Below the pieces are notes generated by a model, which saw only the letters and a program-made list of their open reading frames with translations, did not search any database and had not been told where the DNA came from. From positions 15,350,932-15,414,931 of the forward strand of contig JACBWW010000004.1 in the NCBI GenBank assembly GCA_020086605.1: a DNA stretch of 64,000 nt, read 5' to 3'. This DNA is from Lanius collurio. Lineage: Eukaryota > Chordata > Aves > Passeriformes > Laniidae. This document shows positions 25,281-37,070 of this stretch, one piece after another. Each line of letters starts with the position of its first letter. Positions within the stretch are counted from its first letter, which is position 1. Made by a program: the position numbers and the translations under genes.

Positions 25281-28200
25281 AAGGCGAGTGAGTAAGAGCC
25301 ATACTAACTCGCCTATGAAAGCAATGAAGTTAAAGCAAACCTCTACGACAAGCAAAAAGTCACTGACTACAAGTTAGATATGTGCTAAACGTAAAGCAGT
25401 TTAAAAAGCACTAAAAATTTAAAATTCATGATCTTGAAAATGACAGAATGGAGCAAAAGAGGAGAGCGTAGCATTTTCCACATTATCAGAAGAGATAAAA
25501 TCCATTCACTGAAGAAAAAAAATGGGGGAAAAAAATCTAACCTTGACAGAAATAAAGTGGAATTCTTGTCACCTTAAGCAGGTACACAACAAGAAAAATG
25601 TCAAAATAAATGTTTGTAACCTTCAGAGGAGGAAACTTGAAAATGTATCCTAGGCAAAGTATAAATTAGACTACAATATTCTTGGATGAATAGTTCCCCT
25701 CCAACTACATTAGAGTTATTAAAATGTTTTGAGTACAAAACATCAGATACTATTTTGATATAAGTATTACCTTTAAAAGTCCTTTAAGTCAGTTGACCTG
25801 TATGTGTTTCCTAAATGTAATGAATTCCTTCACTACATCTTTTAAAGGTAAGCAAATGATACAATGCCCATAAAGAAATATAATATAAATCCTGATCTTA
25901 TGTGCTTATGTTAAGCAGTTAGCTCTTGTATAAGTGAGGGATCCCATCAGTTACACTTATCCTGTTTAGGATGGGGTATCCTTAGGGGTGTCCCAGAGAG
26001 GGGACAAGAATAAGCACCCACAATAGTGTCCTAGACAACTTCACACTGCATTGCATGAATTCCTTTAGGAACACTGGCTGTCCTATGTCCTGTTCAGTCA
26101 TGGCCTTCTGCTCACATCTGTAACTCACTTGCAGCCCTAAGAGCCACCATTCACCACCATTTTTTGGTGTCTGTACCAACCTGACTAACAACGAAGCCAC
26201 AGGCAGATCGCTGAATTTCAAGGCAAATGAACAAGAGAGATACACACTCCACAGAGGCACAGATGAGACAAAAGGTGTGACTCAGTCTTGCCAAGTCAGA
26301 CATGGAGCTCTGCAACTGTTCACTACTTTGGTCAGTGCTAAGGGAGGAGATTCCACTACGGCATAAACCAGACTGGCTTGCTCAAGGCTGCTACCACGGT
26401 GTTCAAGGTTGCCATCTCTCAGCGGTGGGATCGTGTTCTTTCCCAGCCAAGAGCTAATGACACATTTCATGAAGAAGAAAGCCACAACGTCGTACATGTT
26501 CTGAAATTAGAAACACCTAATTCTGTGCTGCTACCCCATCTGGTCCTGTGCCACCCATCGTGTCCTCTTTGGAAGCTAGAAGCACCATGTCCTGGTTGGC
26601 ATAGTAACTGAGAGTCAGCAAGTACAACATTACCAAAGTTCTACAATGTGTAAAACTTACATTGCTGTCTGTCCAACACAGGGTAATATAGCCTGTCTTC
26701 CTGTTTTGGGAACCACAGACAAGATAAAAACTCTCATCCACCTGTTATAAGAGTTGTGGGACACAATTTTATTATTTCATAATACTTTGAAGTCTTACTG
26801 ATTTGAGGGCAAATCACAATAATGGGGTAGCAGTGCAAGCTCAGGGGTCCCTACTGTGTGTTCCGTTCAATGCCACTGATCTTTCCCAGATCTGGAAACA
26901 TCACCTCAATGCCCACCCATACTGCAGGGAGGCTTGTGACAGAATCTGTGCCTTCTTTTTTCTTCTCATGCTATTGTGGTTTCCATGGCCATAATTTTAA
27001 AAAATCAAATGCAAATATACTGGAGACCAAACAAACATAAAAGTTTAGTGGAGTTAGCCTTGCCTTGGATCCTCTATCCAACAGGAATAATCAGCCACTT
27101 TATGAACTTCACTTAATGTGTTACATGTTACAAAAAATCATGCAGTGCTATACCTGCCTACAGGGTTTTCCAGGATATCAACATTCTCCTCTGGTTTTCT
27201 GCTTCTTACTGCTGAAGTAACAGCTTGTCCCAGGAACCCTGTACACCATATTAGAAATGAGAAATTAAAATCTCTGCTCTTTTTGGCTTTGGCAAAGAAA
27301 TATTTTGGTTGACGCAGGCTAACACAAAGCATACAAAACCATCTAGCAAAACAAATGTATCAACAAAGGAATTTCTGTTGTCTTTTGGACCTATCTCTTA
27401 GCTGTCATGAGCCTATTCTATACCTGATTTCCACGTGCACTGGGTACAAGTTATAGTTGTTTCATCCAGCAAATAATATTGGCCTGGCACTGTCCAGAGG
27501 CAGCTTGTTAGCTTTCAAGCAGCATAAAATTCTCTTTCAGCTTAATTTCTGTTTTCTCACAACCAATTTTGATGACTTAGTATGACTCTGAGCACAAAAG
27601 AGGAGCTCTTAGTTCTCACAACATGACCTCAGTTGCCAGAAGAGACCAGAGATGGGAGACACCTCTCTAATTACAGTACTGCTGGAGTGATTTGTTGCAG
27701 TATCTTGTGTGTACTCTCTGGCAGCCTGCCCCTTTCCCACTTCTATTCTGACTTCAGAGTTACTTTTTATGCATCATTGTGTATGGACAAAGTAAAGGAA
27801 AAATAGTTTTACTGGTGGGAAGATAAGTAGTCCCAAAATTTGTGTCATTCACATCATAAACCAAATCCTATTCACTCATCTAGCATACTTACCTTTACTA
27901 ATGGGGTAACCTGCATTAACTACTCCATCATAATTGTGTTTCAGACTCTTAAGAAGAAGGGTAATTTGCTTCATTGCTTCATTGCTCTTTCACTGAGAGC
28001 AAAGTATTTTGAATTATCTTTCATTTATAAGGGAAAAAGAGCATGCACATACATATTGGCATCAGAAGTTTTGGTATGGTAATGGCTCTGTGGCAGTGGT
28101 GATAGTCCAAAAAGAATTAATAGAAGGAAAAATATCCTCCCAGCTATTTCTAAGGGATCAAAAATGGAAACTATGAAAGATTATATACCAAAGAAATGGC

Positions 28201-28611
28201 AAGGCTGGCACAAACATGTTTGGAACAGATTCTAAAATAAATAAGAATTGCATAATATATGGTTTTTGGGCTTGAACGATAAATGAGAGAAGCAAGGGAC
28301 TCCTGTTGCTGAAGGCCTGATAGCCTTGAAGGAAACAGGACAGAACATGTAAATTCAGCCTGGGATGAGTTCCAGGTCTGGATGCACCTCCTTCTGTGCT
28401 TCAAGACTTGTCTTGCACATTCTGAACCAGGAACATCAATAGAGTTCGTGGAGAAAAATGACTGTTGCTAACCACACGATGTTTCTCTGGGCATTGGCTT
28501 CGCTTGGAAAAGTTACGTATTAAGCAAGATGATGTTTGCATTGCAGTTTCTAGCATGTTTAAGGAATTTGCTGGTTACAAGTCTGCAATCACCAGTCAGT
28601 TGTTTCCCTCT

Positions 28612-29400
28612 GTCAGGGCTCTGTCCTGGCCAACCTGCCCACTCCAGCACCATGTACCCTCTGTGACAGCTCTGGGTCAGCTCAGGACTGAGCTATTTAA
28701 ACACTGAATTCATTCCCAGCCTGATTCCTGCAGCCTTGTCTTGCTGACTCATTTTCCTGCATTTCCTGGGGACCTATGTGACAGGTAGCATTGTCTCTCA
28801 TCTTCTCTCCAGTCTTGTCTCCTTGATAGACCTTGGACCTACATTGTAATCTTGTCTCCAGGTGTCTCTTGCTCCTCCTATCTGGATCCTGGATCTGTTT
28901 TCATTCTTTGCCTTGCTGTGACTGTCAATATCACTGACCCAGTCCTGCTGAGATGCTGCAAGTCTGTGTCACTCTCTGTGCTGTGGCCACACCTGGCTCA
29001 CAGCCTGCAGTCTACCCCTAAAGCAGCCTGTCAGAGTTGATGGACCTGACTGCCCCTGGCCTCCACTAGGACCTTCCCCCAACCTGCACAAAGCCCAGGA
29101 CCGTGTCAGCCTCCAGGGCTATCTGTCCCTGCCCCAGCACCACCACATTGGGGCTGGCCTCCAACTGTCCTGCCTGGCCATGGCTGTCATCCTGGCCCAG
29201 TCTTAGCCTGTCCCAATTCCCCGGGGAGATGACAGTACCTGGGGTTGTGGCTGCCCCAAAAGCCACCAGCTGCCCAGCCCCTGGTTGGACTGGTGGGATA
29301 GAATCAGCTGCCAGGCCCTGTCCGCTGCTGTAGGAGGATACCCTGTGGCTCCTGCTGCCTGGCCCTGAGGGAGCTGCTGCCCTTGCTGTGCCATGCTCTA
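28612..29400 (+). repeat. Unclassified GC-rich block, possibly repeat-derived
   Basis: This is a C- and CTG-rich stretch of roughly 800 bases inside AT-rich spacer. It starts near TGTCAGGGCTC and has a TATA-like GCTATTTAAACACTG at about 28690. The rest is pyrimidine-rich, with short repeated CTGGCC and CCTGCC words. It could be the U3-R part of an LTR plus flanking retroviral sequence, or another interspersed repeat. No protein similarity is recognisable in any frame. Confidence 0.3.
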
Positions 29401-29727
29401 TCTTCTAGATAGTTCCTGGTCCTTCTGTTCAACTTTTTCAAGAATAGGTGTCCAGTGATGGGAGCACTAAGAGTATATTTATAAGTCTAGAGATAACCCC
29501 AGGCTAGGGAGGTCTCTGAACTCTAGATCAGAATGTGAATTCCGAATAGAAAAACACAGGTAGCTACATGCAATAAGACACACTGCATGGCAGAAATATG
29601 GGAATATGCTGCAATTATTCCAATTTACTTTGCATTTACACAGTTGTCTGGAACACTTTATCATCAAGAACTAGACAAACAGGATTATCCACAGGATAGT
29701 AAGGAAAATGGGAGGTTATAAACATGA

Positions 29728-29752
29728 CCTTCAATGTTATAAACATTGAAGG
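29728..29752. repeat. Perfect 11-bp inverted repeat, 3-nt loop
   Basis: CCTTCAATGTT and AACATTGAAGG flank ATA. A direct copy of GTTATAAACAT also occurs just upstream, at 29715-29725, and overlaps the loop region at 29736-29746. This is a compact fold-back arrangement. Confidence 0.9.
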
Positions 29753-31090
29753 AATGATAGAACATATTTTCTTAGCTTAGTCAAGACTGCAAGTGTTTTA
29801 AGCTGTAAAAAAGAACAATATTCAATAGTTCTGACCACATCAGTTTTGAAAAGTGATGGCATCAAGCAGGTTAGATTGACTGGCAACTTTTCAACCCTGT
29901 AGAATATTAATAAATGTTCCTCTTTTATATACTAAAACCAGTTAATGTATTAAAACTATCACCAACCAGTGTACCTCCATAAATATAAATATAATCCTGA
30001 GAACAGACATGCAAAATCCTGTATGCCCTGAGGCTAGGGAAATTAAGTAGTTTTTATCAATTAAATTATCTTGTACTCGGATTCAAATAAACAAATAGTT
30101 TAATCAATAAATTTTAATAAACAAATACTTTTAAATCACAGTATGCTGCAGATCATTTTTTCTGGTGCTTTTTCTAAGACCCCGCATGTCCCTATTGATT
30201 TAAACACAGCAAAAATTGACAAGCATCTTTTTCCACTGTTACAGGCACTCCCTCTAGTGACAGCCACGGTTTCTCACTTAGCAGGTAACATCTCAAGCTC
30301 TGTGGGGCTCCAAATTCCATTGTTTTTGTGGTGCTTTCTGAAAAAAGTAACATTATTATCATCTGCCAGATCTGATGTGGTTTGTCGGTTATCCTTGCAC
30401 TGCTTATGTGGTTTATATACAAATCAGATAAACCACAACGGGTTCTAACAAAGAAGCAATTAGGTCTAATTGATGTTTCATATAGATCACCAGATATCAA
30501 CAGCCACATCTTGAAATATCTGCATGAGGAAATGTTTAAACTTGGAAAATAAATCAGTAAAGAGTAGATTACAAGACTTGGTGGGGTTTTTTTTCTGACT
30601 AATCAACATGTTTTGCCATACTAGACACTTGGAAGATATGCTAATTTGTACCTGTTTCTATTTCTACTTCTATTATTGCAAATAATTTCTGGCCTGTCAG
30701 AAAAAATGCATTAGACACACTGCTTTGACACAGCATCAAGTGTTTGATAATTTTTTTCTAGGTTCTTGACAATTCATGTCCATATAAAAAAAAAAAGTCT
30801 TCTATTTCAAGGTAGTTTTTGAGTTTTATGGCTATGGGATATTGAGGAACTCTTGTGTATTTTCTTTTGTTTTATTTAATGAAAAAGCCATGAAAAACTG
30901 TGAAAACTGGAATATTCAATAGGCTGAAGGATAAATAGGAGGTACTGCTGTCTAAAGTCTTATGAAGCCTGAAGCTATCAATTCTAAGAGTGCTCAGAGA
31001 GAAGAGCAAGATGAAACTACCCCTTGGCCTTAAGCAATTAACTAAGGTAAGAGAGCTGTTTTCAGGCAGGTATATTTGTCTACAGAAAGT

Positions 31091-31475
31091 TACAGAATTA
31101 CTGAGTCACAGAATCATTGAGATTGGAAGGGACCCTGGAAGCCATTTGCTCAAGCCCTTGATCAAGCAGGGTCACCTAGAGCTGGTTGGCCAGAAGTGTG
31201 TTCAGACAGCTTTTGATTATTCAAAGGATGTAGATCTACAGCTTCATTCTTCAATCTGTGCCAGTGTTTGGTCACTCTCACAACTGAAAACAGTTTCCTG
31301 ATGTCCAGGCAGAAATTCCTGTTCTGTTTGTGCCCACTGCCTCTTGCCTTGTCACTGGACACCATCTCATTTACACTCTCCCTTCAAGTATTTATACATA
31401 ATGATGAGATCCTCCAAGCCTTCTCTTCTCCAGGATAGACAGCCCCAGCTTTCTCAGCTTTTCCTCAATGGGGAG
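31091..31475 (-). mobile_element. CR1 LINE 3' end, reverse orientation
   Basis: On the plus strand this is the complement of the bird CR1 3' tail: CAGAATCATTGAGATTGGAA, GGGTCACCTAGAGCTGGTTG, TTTGTGCCCACTGCCTCTTG, TATTTATACATAATGATGAG and CTTCTCTTCTCCAGGATAGA. About 380 bp survives, from just before the 3' terminus inward. It is non-coding and diverged. Confidence 0.9.
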
Positions 31476-32879
31476 ATGTGTCGCTTGTCACTTCCTTAAT
31501 TATCTTGGTATCCGTCATCATGTCAGAAGCTACCTCAGCATCCATGGGTGCATCCCACCACGGCCTATGGACTTATGTCTCTCTTTATATTTTTTTTTCA
31601 CTCAGGCTTACATTGCCTGTGCCTCTTCATCTAAAGTCAGATTTCTAGTTATCTTTGACTTCATTCTGCTCTGTCTGTGTCTCTTGCATGGGCATCCAGG
31701 CTTAGAAATAACCTCCAGCAAAAACAAATTTGCCCTCATAAATCAGACTTCAGACAGATCTTGCACTTTTCTTTGACTTGGGTCATGGCACATTCTTTCT
31801 TTGATAATGAGACCAGCATACTTAATAGAAGAGTTTGACTGTTTATTACAACAACCATAAATCAAAAATGTTTTTTAAGCTCACTGACTTAGGTGACGAT
31901 TCATCTACTACACAGGGCTTCCCCTCTTGTACATTTATGATAACTGTTCATAAAAGAACTAATTTTCTAAGTCCCATAAAAGATGAGTCCATAAGACAGT
32001 TACTTATTTTGTGCTGTCTTTTTTTTTAAATAGTCTTGTGAAAGAAATAGTAAAACTATCTTCTGAAAGCTACATGAATAATGGCTTGACATGGATGACA
32101 AGTAGTGCAGCATGAAAAGGCTAGTGACAAATACAAGAATTAAAAAATTTAAATTTAAGCTTAAAAAATGATTTTTTTTTTTTTAAAAGTTACAGTCCTT
32201 CTGGATCTTCTACCCTTAAGGTCTGTGTCCTCAGACTCAATACACATTTATTTATATATATGCAGTAATAGAATGTCTCAGAATAATATTTCCTTTCTTC
32301 CTTTTTTATTAAATAAAAAAAGGTTTTAGCCAAGATCTATATTTGTATTGTATATTTGTATTAGTCAAGGGGCACAACAGCATTAACCAAGCAGCACTAA
32401 CCTGAAGTAGAAGGACCATGCTGGCCTCTCTAAAGGCAAGCACTGTCATATTCCTGTCTCAGCATAGCATTTCAGATAACAGAATGCTGGGATATATGTT
32501 TTTCAATTCATATTGTAAAATAAAAGTATTCTGTTCTTGTAAAGTTAAATAACTTCTTTATAATTATGTCTATTATAGTAGTTTTTTTGTGCACAGTTAA
32601 ATAATTTCTCATAATTCTCATTCCAAACTGATGTTCTGTAGCAATCTTATGCACATATTTAACATCCTTATGACAGTAGTAAACAAACAAACAAAAAATC
32701 ACAGTACTGTTCAGCTTCAAAAAGAGAATTCCAGAAATATGACTCTGACAACTGTAGTGGGTACATTAGTATAAACTACTATGAGGAATAAAATTAATGT
32801 ATGCATGCTCTTTGAAGGAAGAATCAGAACAGCTTTTTTGAAGGGCAGATGTTCCTTATATGTTTTGGAAATCTTCTGT

Positions 32880-32960
32880 AGCTGTCAGCAGAACTCTAGA
32901 TATAGTTTATTTAGATTTTCAATCTGCCTTTAGCACAACCCTCAGCAAAGGCCCTTAAAT
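32880..32960 (+). mobile_element. Ancient LINE (CR1-like) reverse transcriptase remnant
   Basis: The plus-strand translation of about 32896-32930 gives D-I-V-Y-L-D-F-Q-S-A-F, close to the CR1/L2 RT motif D-V-V-Y-L-D-F-S-K-A-F. The similarity fades within tens of bases on both sides. It is either a very old LINE fragment or a chance match. Confidence 0.45.
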
Positions 32961-33696
32961 TATGCAAAACCACAGAGTAGAAATAAAGGACTTTTTCACA
33001 CATTCAGAAGCAAGCTTCCAGAAATCATTGCTAGGAGGCTGGGAAGGCACACAGGATTATACAGGCTTAGGGTCTACAGGCTTGTAAACAGACACCAAAG
33101 GAAACAGCCTTCTTACAGACGTGCTCTGACCTGACAAATGCGGATGCCAGAAGAAACTACAGCGGGTTAGCTGATAGTGTGTAGCCAGGTTCAAGTGCTC
33201 TCTCTAAATACAAACTTCTGCTGTCACTGATGAACAAAGTAAGCTGGGCCAAATGGACCACCAGGGCAGTGGTAACATAGTGACAAATACAAGCACACAA
33301 ATCCTAGACCTCCCCCTGTTCTAAAGAAAGGAGCAGTAAAAATGCTCTAATGTATCCATCTACTCAGGAAATCAAAATGCACAGGTGCAAGGAACAGGCT
33401 TTACTGAGCTGACAGTTCATTGGCAAATTAGCAACCCTCATGAACAACCTTATCACACTTACCTGTTCTTCCTCTCCTTCCTCAAATTTTGAAGAGAACA
33501 GAAGACACCAGAAGCTGGCACCAAATATGTTGTACAAAACCCACAGGGTGCTTCAAGCAGTTTGTTACTTTATACTGATGTTCACCAAATCAACTGAGTG
33601 TGAAAACATCAGTGAAATGCTGCTGTCTTCTCTGTTGAGTGTGGTGGGATCCAGATTGTTTGAATCTTTCTCAGCAAAGATATACACAATCCAGTC

Positions 33697-34094
33697 GGTC
33701 CCGGTTCCAGCCAGGACAGGGTTAATGTTTGCCAGAAGGGGGCACGGCCAGGACCTGAAGGTTATTTTATATCACCTAAGCCATTGTAGGGTGCAGGGGA
33801 AAAAGAATATCTTCTAGGAAGAAGGAGCTCCTTCCAGCTGAGAAAATGTAGGGGAGGGAGACATCTGGGTTATTTTCCATGGGTTCTTTCTTTTTTTATT
33901 CCTATCTAATTAGTATTTTTGCTGTTTCCAGTAAATTGTTCTTGTCTCAACCCGTGATCTTTATCTTTTGTGTCTCCAATTCTCCTCTGCAGCCCACCAC
34001 AGGGCAGAGTAGAGAGAGGGAGAGGGCAGTGAGGGAGCCACACATGGTTTGGGTTTTTTCCGTGGGAATACTAAACTGGGGAGCACCATTGACA
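33697..34094 (+). mobile_element. Endogenous retrovirus (ERVK-like) solo LTR
   Basis: It starts with a mutated terminus, GGTCCCGGTTCCAGCCAGGA. It contains GGGGCACGGCCAGGACCTGA, a TATA-like TTTTATATCACC near 33757-33768, and a TCTTGTCTCAACCC segment near 33940. It ends near ACCATTGACA at 34094. This order matches a common songbird LTR family as I remember it. No internal retroviral sequence or clear target-site duplication is seen. Confidence 0.7.
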
Positions 34095-34440
34095 GAATTC
34101 TTGGCATATATGCCTGCTTGCTTATTTTCTGTAATAGAATTTAGTATTTCACTTTTTATACCAAGCAAGCCTTAGCTTGATGAGGATGAAAAAAATATGT
34201 CTTAATCATTGGCATATGCTTTATTTCACAAGTACACATGAAAGAGAATATTTGTGTAATGCTGCAGCTGACAATGTAGCTGTGTGCAGACACCTGTTTG
34301 AAGCACTGGAAGTATCTGCTTCTTCTGATACAACCTAGCAAGTGCCTCTTTGCTGACTAGCTCCTTTCTCAGTCGGTGTATGCATGGTTAGCCTTGTTAT
34401 AAATAAGGGACCAGATTACCAATTTAACAATTATCCATTT

Positions 34441-34569
34441 ATTTTGTACTACATTATAGCCTTGTTTGAATGTAATTTTGTACTACATCATAGCCTTGTT
34501 TGAATGTAACTTGTACTACATTGTAGTTTTGTTTAAATGTAATTTTGTGCTTTGCTGTAGCTTTATAAG
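34441..34569 (+). repeat. 34-bp tandem repeat, 3-4 copies, in LTR U3
   Basis: Units of 34, 34, 33 and 28 bases share the pattern TTTTGTACTACAT, CATAGCC, TTGTTTGAATGTA. The first two copies differ at one position (ATTATAG against ATCATAG). Later copies are more diverged. Tandem repeats of this size in retroviral U3 regions commonly act as enhancers. Confidence 0.95.
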
Positions 34570-34975
34570 TTAGGATCTCTCTTGCAGTTTAAGAAAGAAA
34601 CCCACACGTAGTTGTGAAGAAACTAGCTTCTTATCAGGCTTGCATTCCAAGGAAGAATTTACGACCACTGCTTACCCCTTTTGAAGCTGACCTGCCTGGA
34701 GGGAGGGTAGGAGATAAGGAAAAGACAGAAGAAAGAAAAAAAAAGGAAGAAAAGGGGCTGAATATGCAAACTAGAGCTGCAAAGACCCTTGGGAGTAAAA
34801 AAACCCCTAAAATCATAATTTAAAACGAGCCAACAAACTTTTAAGAAAAATGAACCAGGCTACTCGATAGGCAATTACTACCTGGCCAGCTTTTGAGTTC
34901 TCCAAAAAGTCACCGTAACAAAAAGGTCTGTTGAAGCCACTGCCCTGAGGACAGCTAATTACTACCATCGCCTTC

Positions 34976-34993
34976 GTATACCCTTGGGTATAC
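34976..34993. repeat. 8-bp perfect inverted repeat with 2-nt spacer
   Basis: GTATACCC-TT-GGGTATAC forms a near-complete palindrome inside the candidate LTR, 33 bases upstream of the larger R-like stem-loop. Confidence 0.95.
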
Positions 34994-35025
34994 AGCCACG
35001 CCTCGTGAGGAACGCTTGAAGGCCC

Positions 35026-35052
35026 GGCTCTATCACAGGGAGTGATAGAGCC
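35026..35052 (+). repeat. 11-bp perfect stem-loop upstream of AATAAA in LTR
   Basis: GGCTCTATCAC and GTGATAGAGCC flank a 5-nt loop (AGGGA). It sits about 75 bases before AATAAA at 35128, in the position expected for an R-region hairpin. Confidence 0.95.
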
Positions 35053-36539
35053 GAATTTCCTCCTCCTCCTCGTCGAAGCTGGGGGCAACGAAGCTGGCCG
35101 GAGCCCCCACCCGAGCTGATCACTTTTAATAAAGGCTTCAAAAAAAGGACCATCAGTCCTGCCCTTTTTATTTCAGCCTGGTCTTTAGAACCAGTGGCTG
35201 TGCCTGGGATGTTGCTCTCAGGCACTGGCATCGGCTTCTACCGGAACATTGTATTAGCAGCAAGTCAGATGTGCTCACACTCAGCATAGCTGTAAATACA
35301 CTTCTCATATATGCACCAGTCACGTCCAGGACACGTTACTTACCCCTTCATCCTCTCCATGATGGCCTGAGAGACACTACTACGGCACAAAAAGAAATTT
35401 GCTCATAGATGAATTTTGTTGAGTCTATGGAGCAGTAAGTCCACTGCCAGGTGCAAAACTGAGAGAAAAACCCTCAGAGAACTCAGGAAAATTCAGGGCC
35501 TGTCTCCCAGAGACCACTATAAGCAGACAAGTGACTAGAAGCCCTCTCACCCTGCAGTTAGATCTGTCAACACAACCTGACTATGCTGCAGTTTGCAAAG
35601 GAAAGGCCAGGACAATGCCCATGTATTGAAAGCTAGGGAAGACTTCTTTCCTTACCAGTTAATCACTAGTGCTTCAGTCTGCAGTGAAATAAATTATATC
35701 CTTACATTCTTGTACAGTACTATATCCTTACAAAATGTACTGTGTCTCACCTGCCTTCAGCTCAGATGAGGGTAATGCCTCTTAAGCACGACCACAAAGA
35801 CACAGGGGCCAGCAGCAACTGCCTGGTCTGCTGGTGAATGCTGCAAATGTGGGAGACCTGGCTGACACCTGAAGTGTGTTGTAATCATATGGCATTCAAG
35901 CATGTCTGCTGCACTGTGAGCAAATGAAACAGTCCTGCAGGACAGGAATGTAGGTAGGCAGTATGGATTGCCAGCCGTGCCTCATTACTGTGCTCTAAGG
36001 CCAATGGTCACTGCCTGGAGTGGATCCCAGAAGCAATACAGACATATATGTATTAAAACCCCCAGCTCACTGCATTTATCTGTGGCTGGAGTGCTCACCT
36101 ATAGGTGATCTGCAGTCAAATATTCCAGCGAGTGTTAGCTTATTGCAAGTTCTGCCTGAGTTTCAGAGGCCCAGGAGACATTTCCTGTAATCATGCACAG
36201 CACTCTTCATCCCTTTTCTCTCTTCAAGGCCAGTCAGGGTAGCAGGGTGTGATATTTGGTCGTTTTTACTGCACACAAGGGTAATGGACACAACAGGGAG
36301 ATGCATGGCTTAAGTAAACAAGAAAAAGAAACAGGAAGGGAGATGCCTGTATAAGCAACAGCTGCTGTCCGTAGCTCACACGCCTTTTCCCAGCGTACCG
36401 ACCCTCTGCTAGGAAGCGGAACAGACTCGTCTGCTTTATCAGGGCAACAGCTTTTGTTTCTGCTCTTCGCAGTCGTTTAGCTGTCATGTTTGTAAACACC
36501 AATATGTATTTTGTAAAAATTTAGCCTTTCACAAAACAA

Positions 36540-37070
36540 CCTTATCATAAATAGCAGGGCCCTTGCGGAACCTCCCGCCGGCGCCGGCGCCCCCCGCAGG
36601 CCCAGCGATCTACCCGCAAGGCGGGGCCTGCCCGTCCCTCTCCGCGCTGCCGCCGCTCTTCTCCCGCAAAGCCTCTCGGGAGTTGAAGTCCTGCACACTG
36701 CCTTTCCTATGGTAGGCTCGCGGCTTGTGGACTCCGTGTCCCATGGAGCGCTGCGGGGGCCCGGCGCCCGGCCCGCGGCCCCGGCAGCTGGCGGCAGGGC
36801 GGCTAGTTCAAGTTGCCATAGCGGCGAGGTGAGGCAGGCGGAAGGTGCTCGGGCACGGGGCGGCCTTGCCTCAGAGTGCTGTGCGGTGAGGGCTGGGGGT
36901 GCGGGAAGGGAGAGCCGGGGCCGTGGCCAGGGCGGTGTGCGGCAGGCGGTTGTCCGGCTTCGGAGCGCCGCGGGAGGGCGGGCGCGGATGGGAGCGGCGG
37001 CGGCCGCGGGGTTCCTCGGGACCGTGCAGAGGCCCGGCCGGCGGCGTGCCCGGCGCCGTGTTGGGTTCCA
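36540..37070 (+). promoter_or_regulatory. CEP128: CEP128 CpG-island promoter
   Basis: This dense CpG island surrounds the untranslated first exon. No TATA box is seen. A GGGAGTTGAAGTCC motif at 36678-36691 is one base from the ZNF143/THAP11-type core GGGAGTTGTAGTCC, common in housekeeping promoters. AGTTGCCATAG at 36811-36821 matches the left half of the RFX X-box (RGTTGCCAT), which is typical of centriole and cilium genes. The right half is poorly matched. Both site calls are motif inferences. Confidence 0.8.
36690..36828 (+). other. CEP128: CEP128 exon 1, untranslated (5' limit uncertain)
   Basis: The 3' border is set by the donor GCGGCGAG|GTGAGG at 36828. Coding exon 2 begins with only 14 bases of leader before the ATG, so an upstream non-coding exon is required and this CpG-island donor is the best candidate. 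Another donor-like GTGAGG near 36886 is possible. The start at 36690 is only a guess based on the island and the ZNF143-like site. ATGs at 36709 and 36743 would create upstream ORFs if included. Confidence 0.5.

Larger units (their letters stand above)
34343..35259 (+). mobile_element. Candidate full-length solo LTR (about 917 bp) with enhancer-like repeats
   Basis: The proposed ends are TGCCTC at 34343 and ATTAGCA at 35259, flanked by GCAAG at 34338-34342 and 35260-35264. This gives TG...CA termini and a possible 5-bp target-site duplication. Inside are four tandem copies of a 34-bp unit (34441-34569), a TATA-like CTTTATAAG at 34561-34569, two perfect hairpins and AATAAA at 35128-35133. That layout fits U3, R and U5 of a retroviral LTR. 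The exact boundaries are an inference because a 5-bp match can occur by chance. No coding remnants are adjacent. Confidence 0.55.
25281..36539. other. Intergenic spacer between TSHR and CEP128 promoters
   Basis: About 11 kb separate two divergent CpG-island promoters. It contains one antisense CR1 tail, a possible older LINE remnant, two plus-strand LTRs near 33.7-35.3 kb and a GC-rich repeat-like block at 28.6-29.4 kb, all listed separately. In 25281-28600, 29400-31090, 31480-32880, 33000-33690 and 35260-36540 I see only non-coding sequence with chance ORFs. No RNA gene was recognised. Confidence 0.7.

Noticed and set aside
24439..25377. Long overlapping ORFs on both strands over the TSHR CpG island
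   Set aside because: High GC removes stop codons in all frames. The products are proline/arginine/glycine-rich with no domain. Only the frame containing the signal peptide and cysteine cluster is supported.
30408..30436. 9-bp inverted repeat around an 11-base loop, as a snoRNA or regulatory hairpin
   Set aside because: The arms are short, it is AT-rich and I saw no box motifs. It is likely chance.
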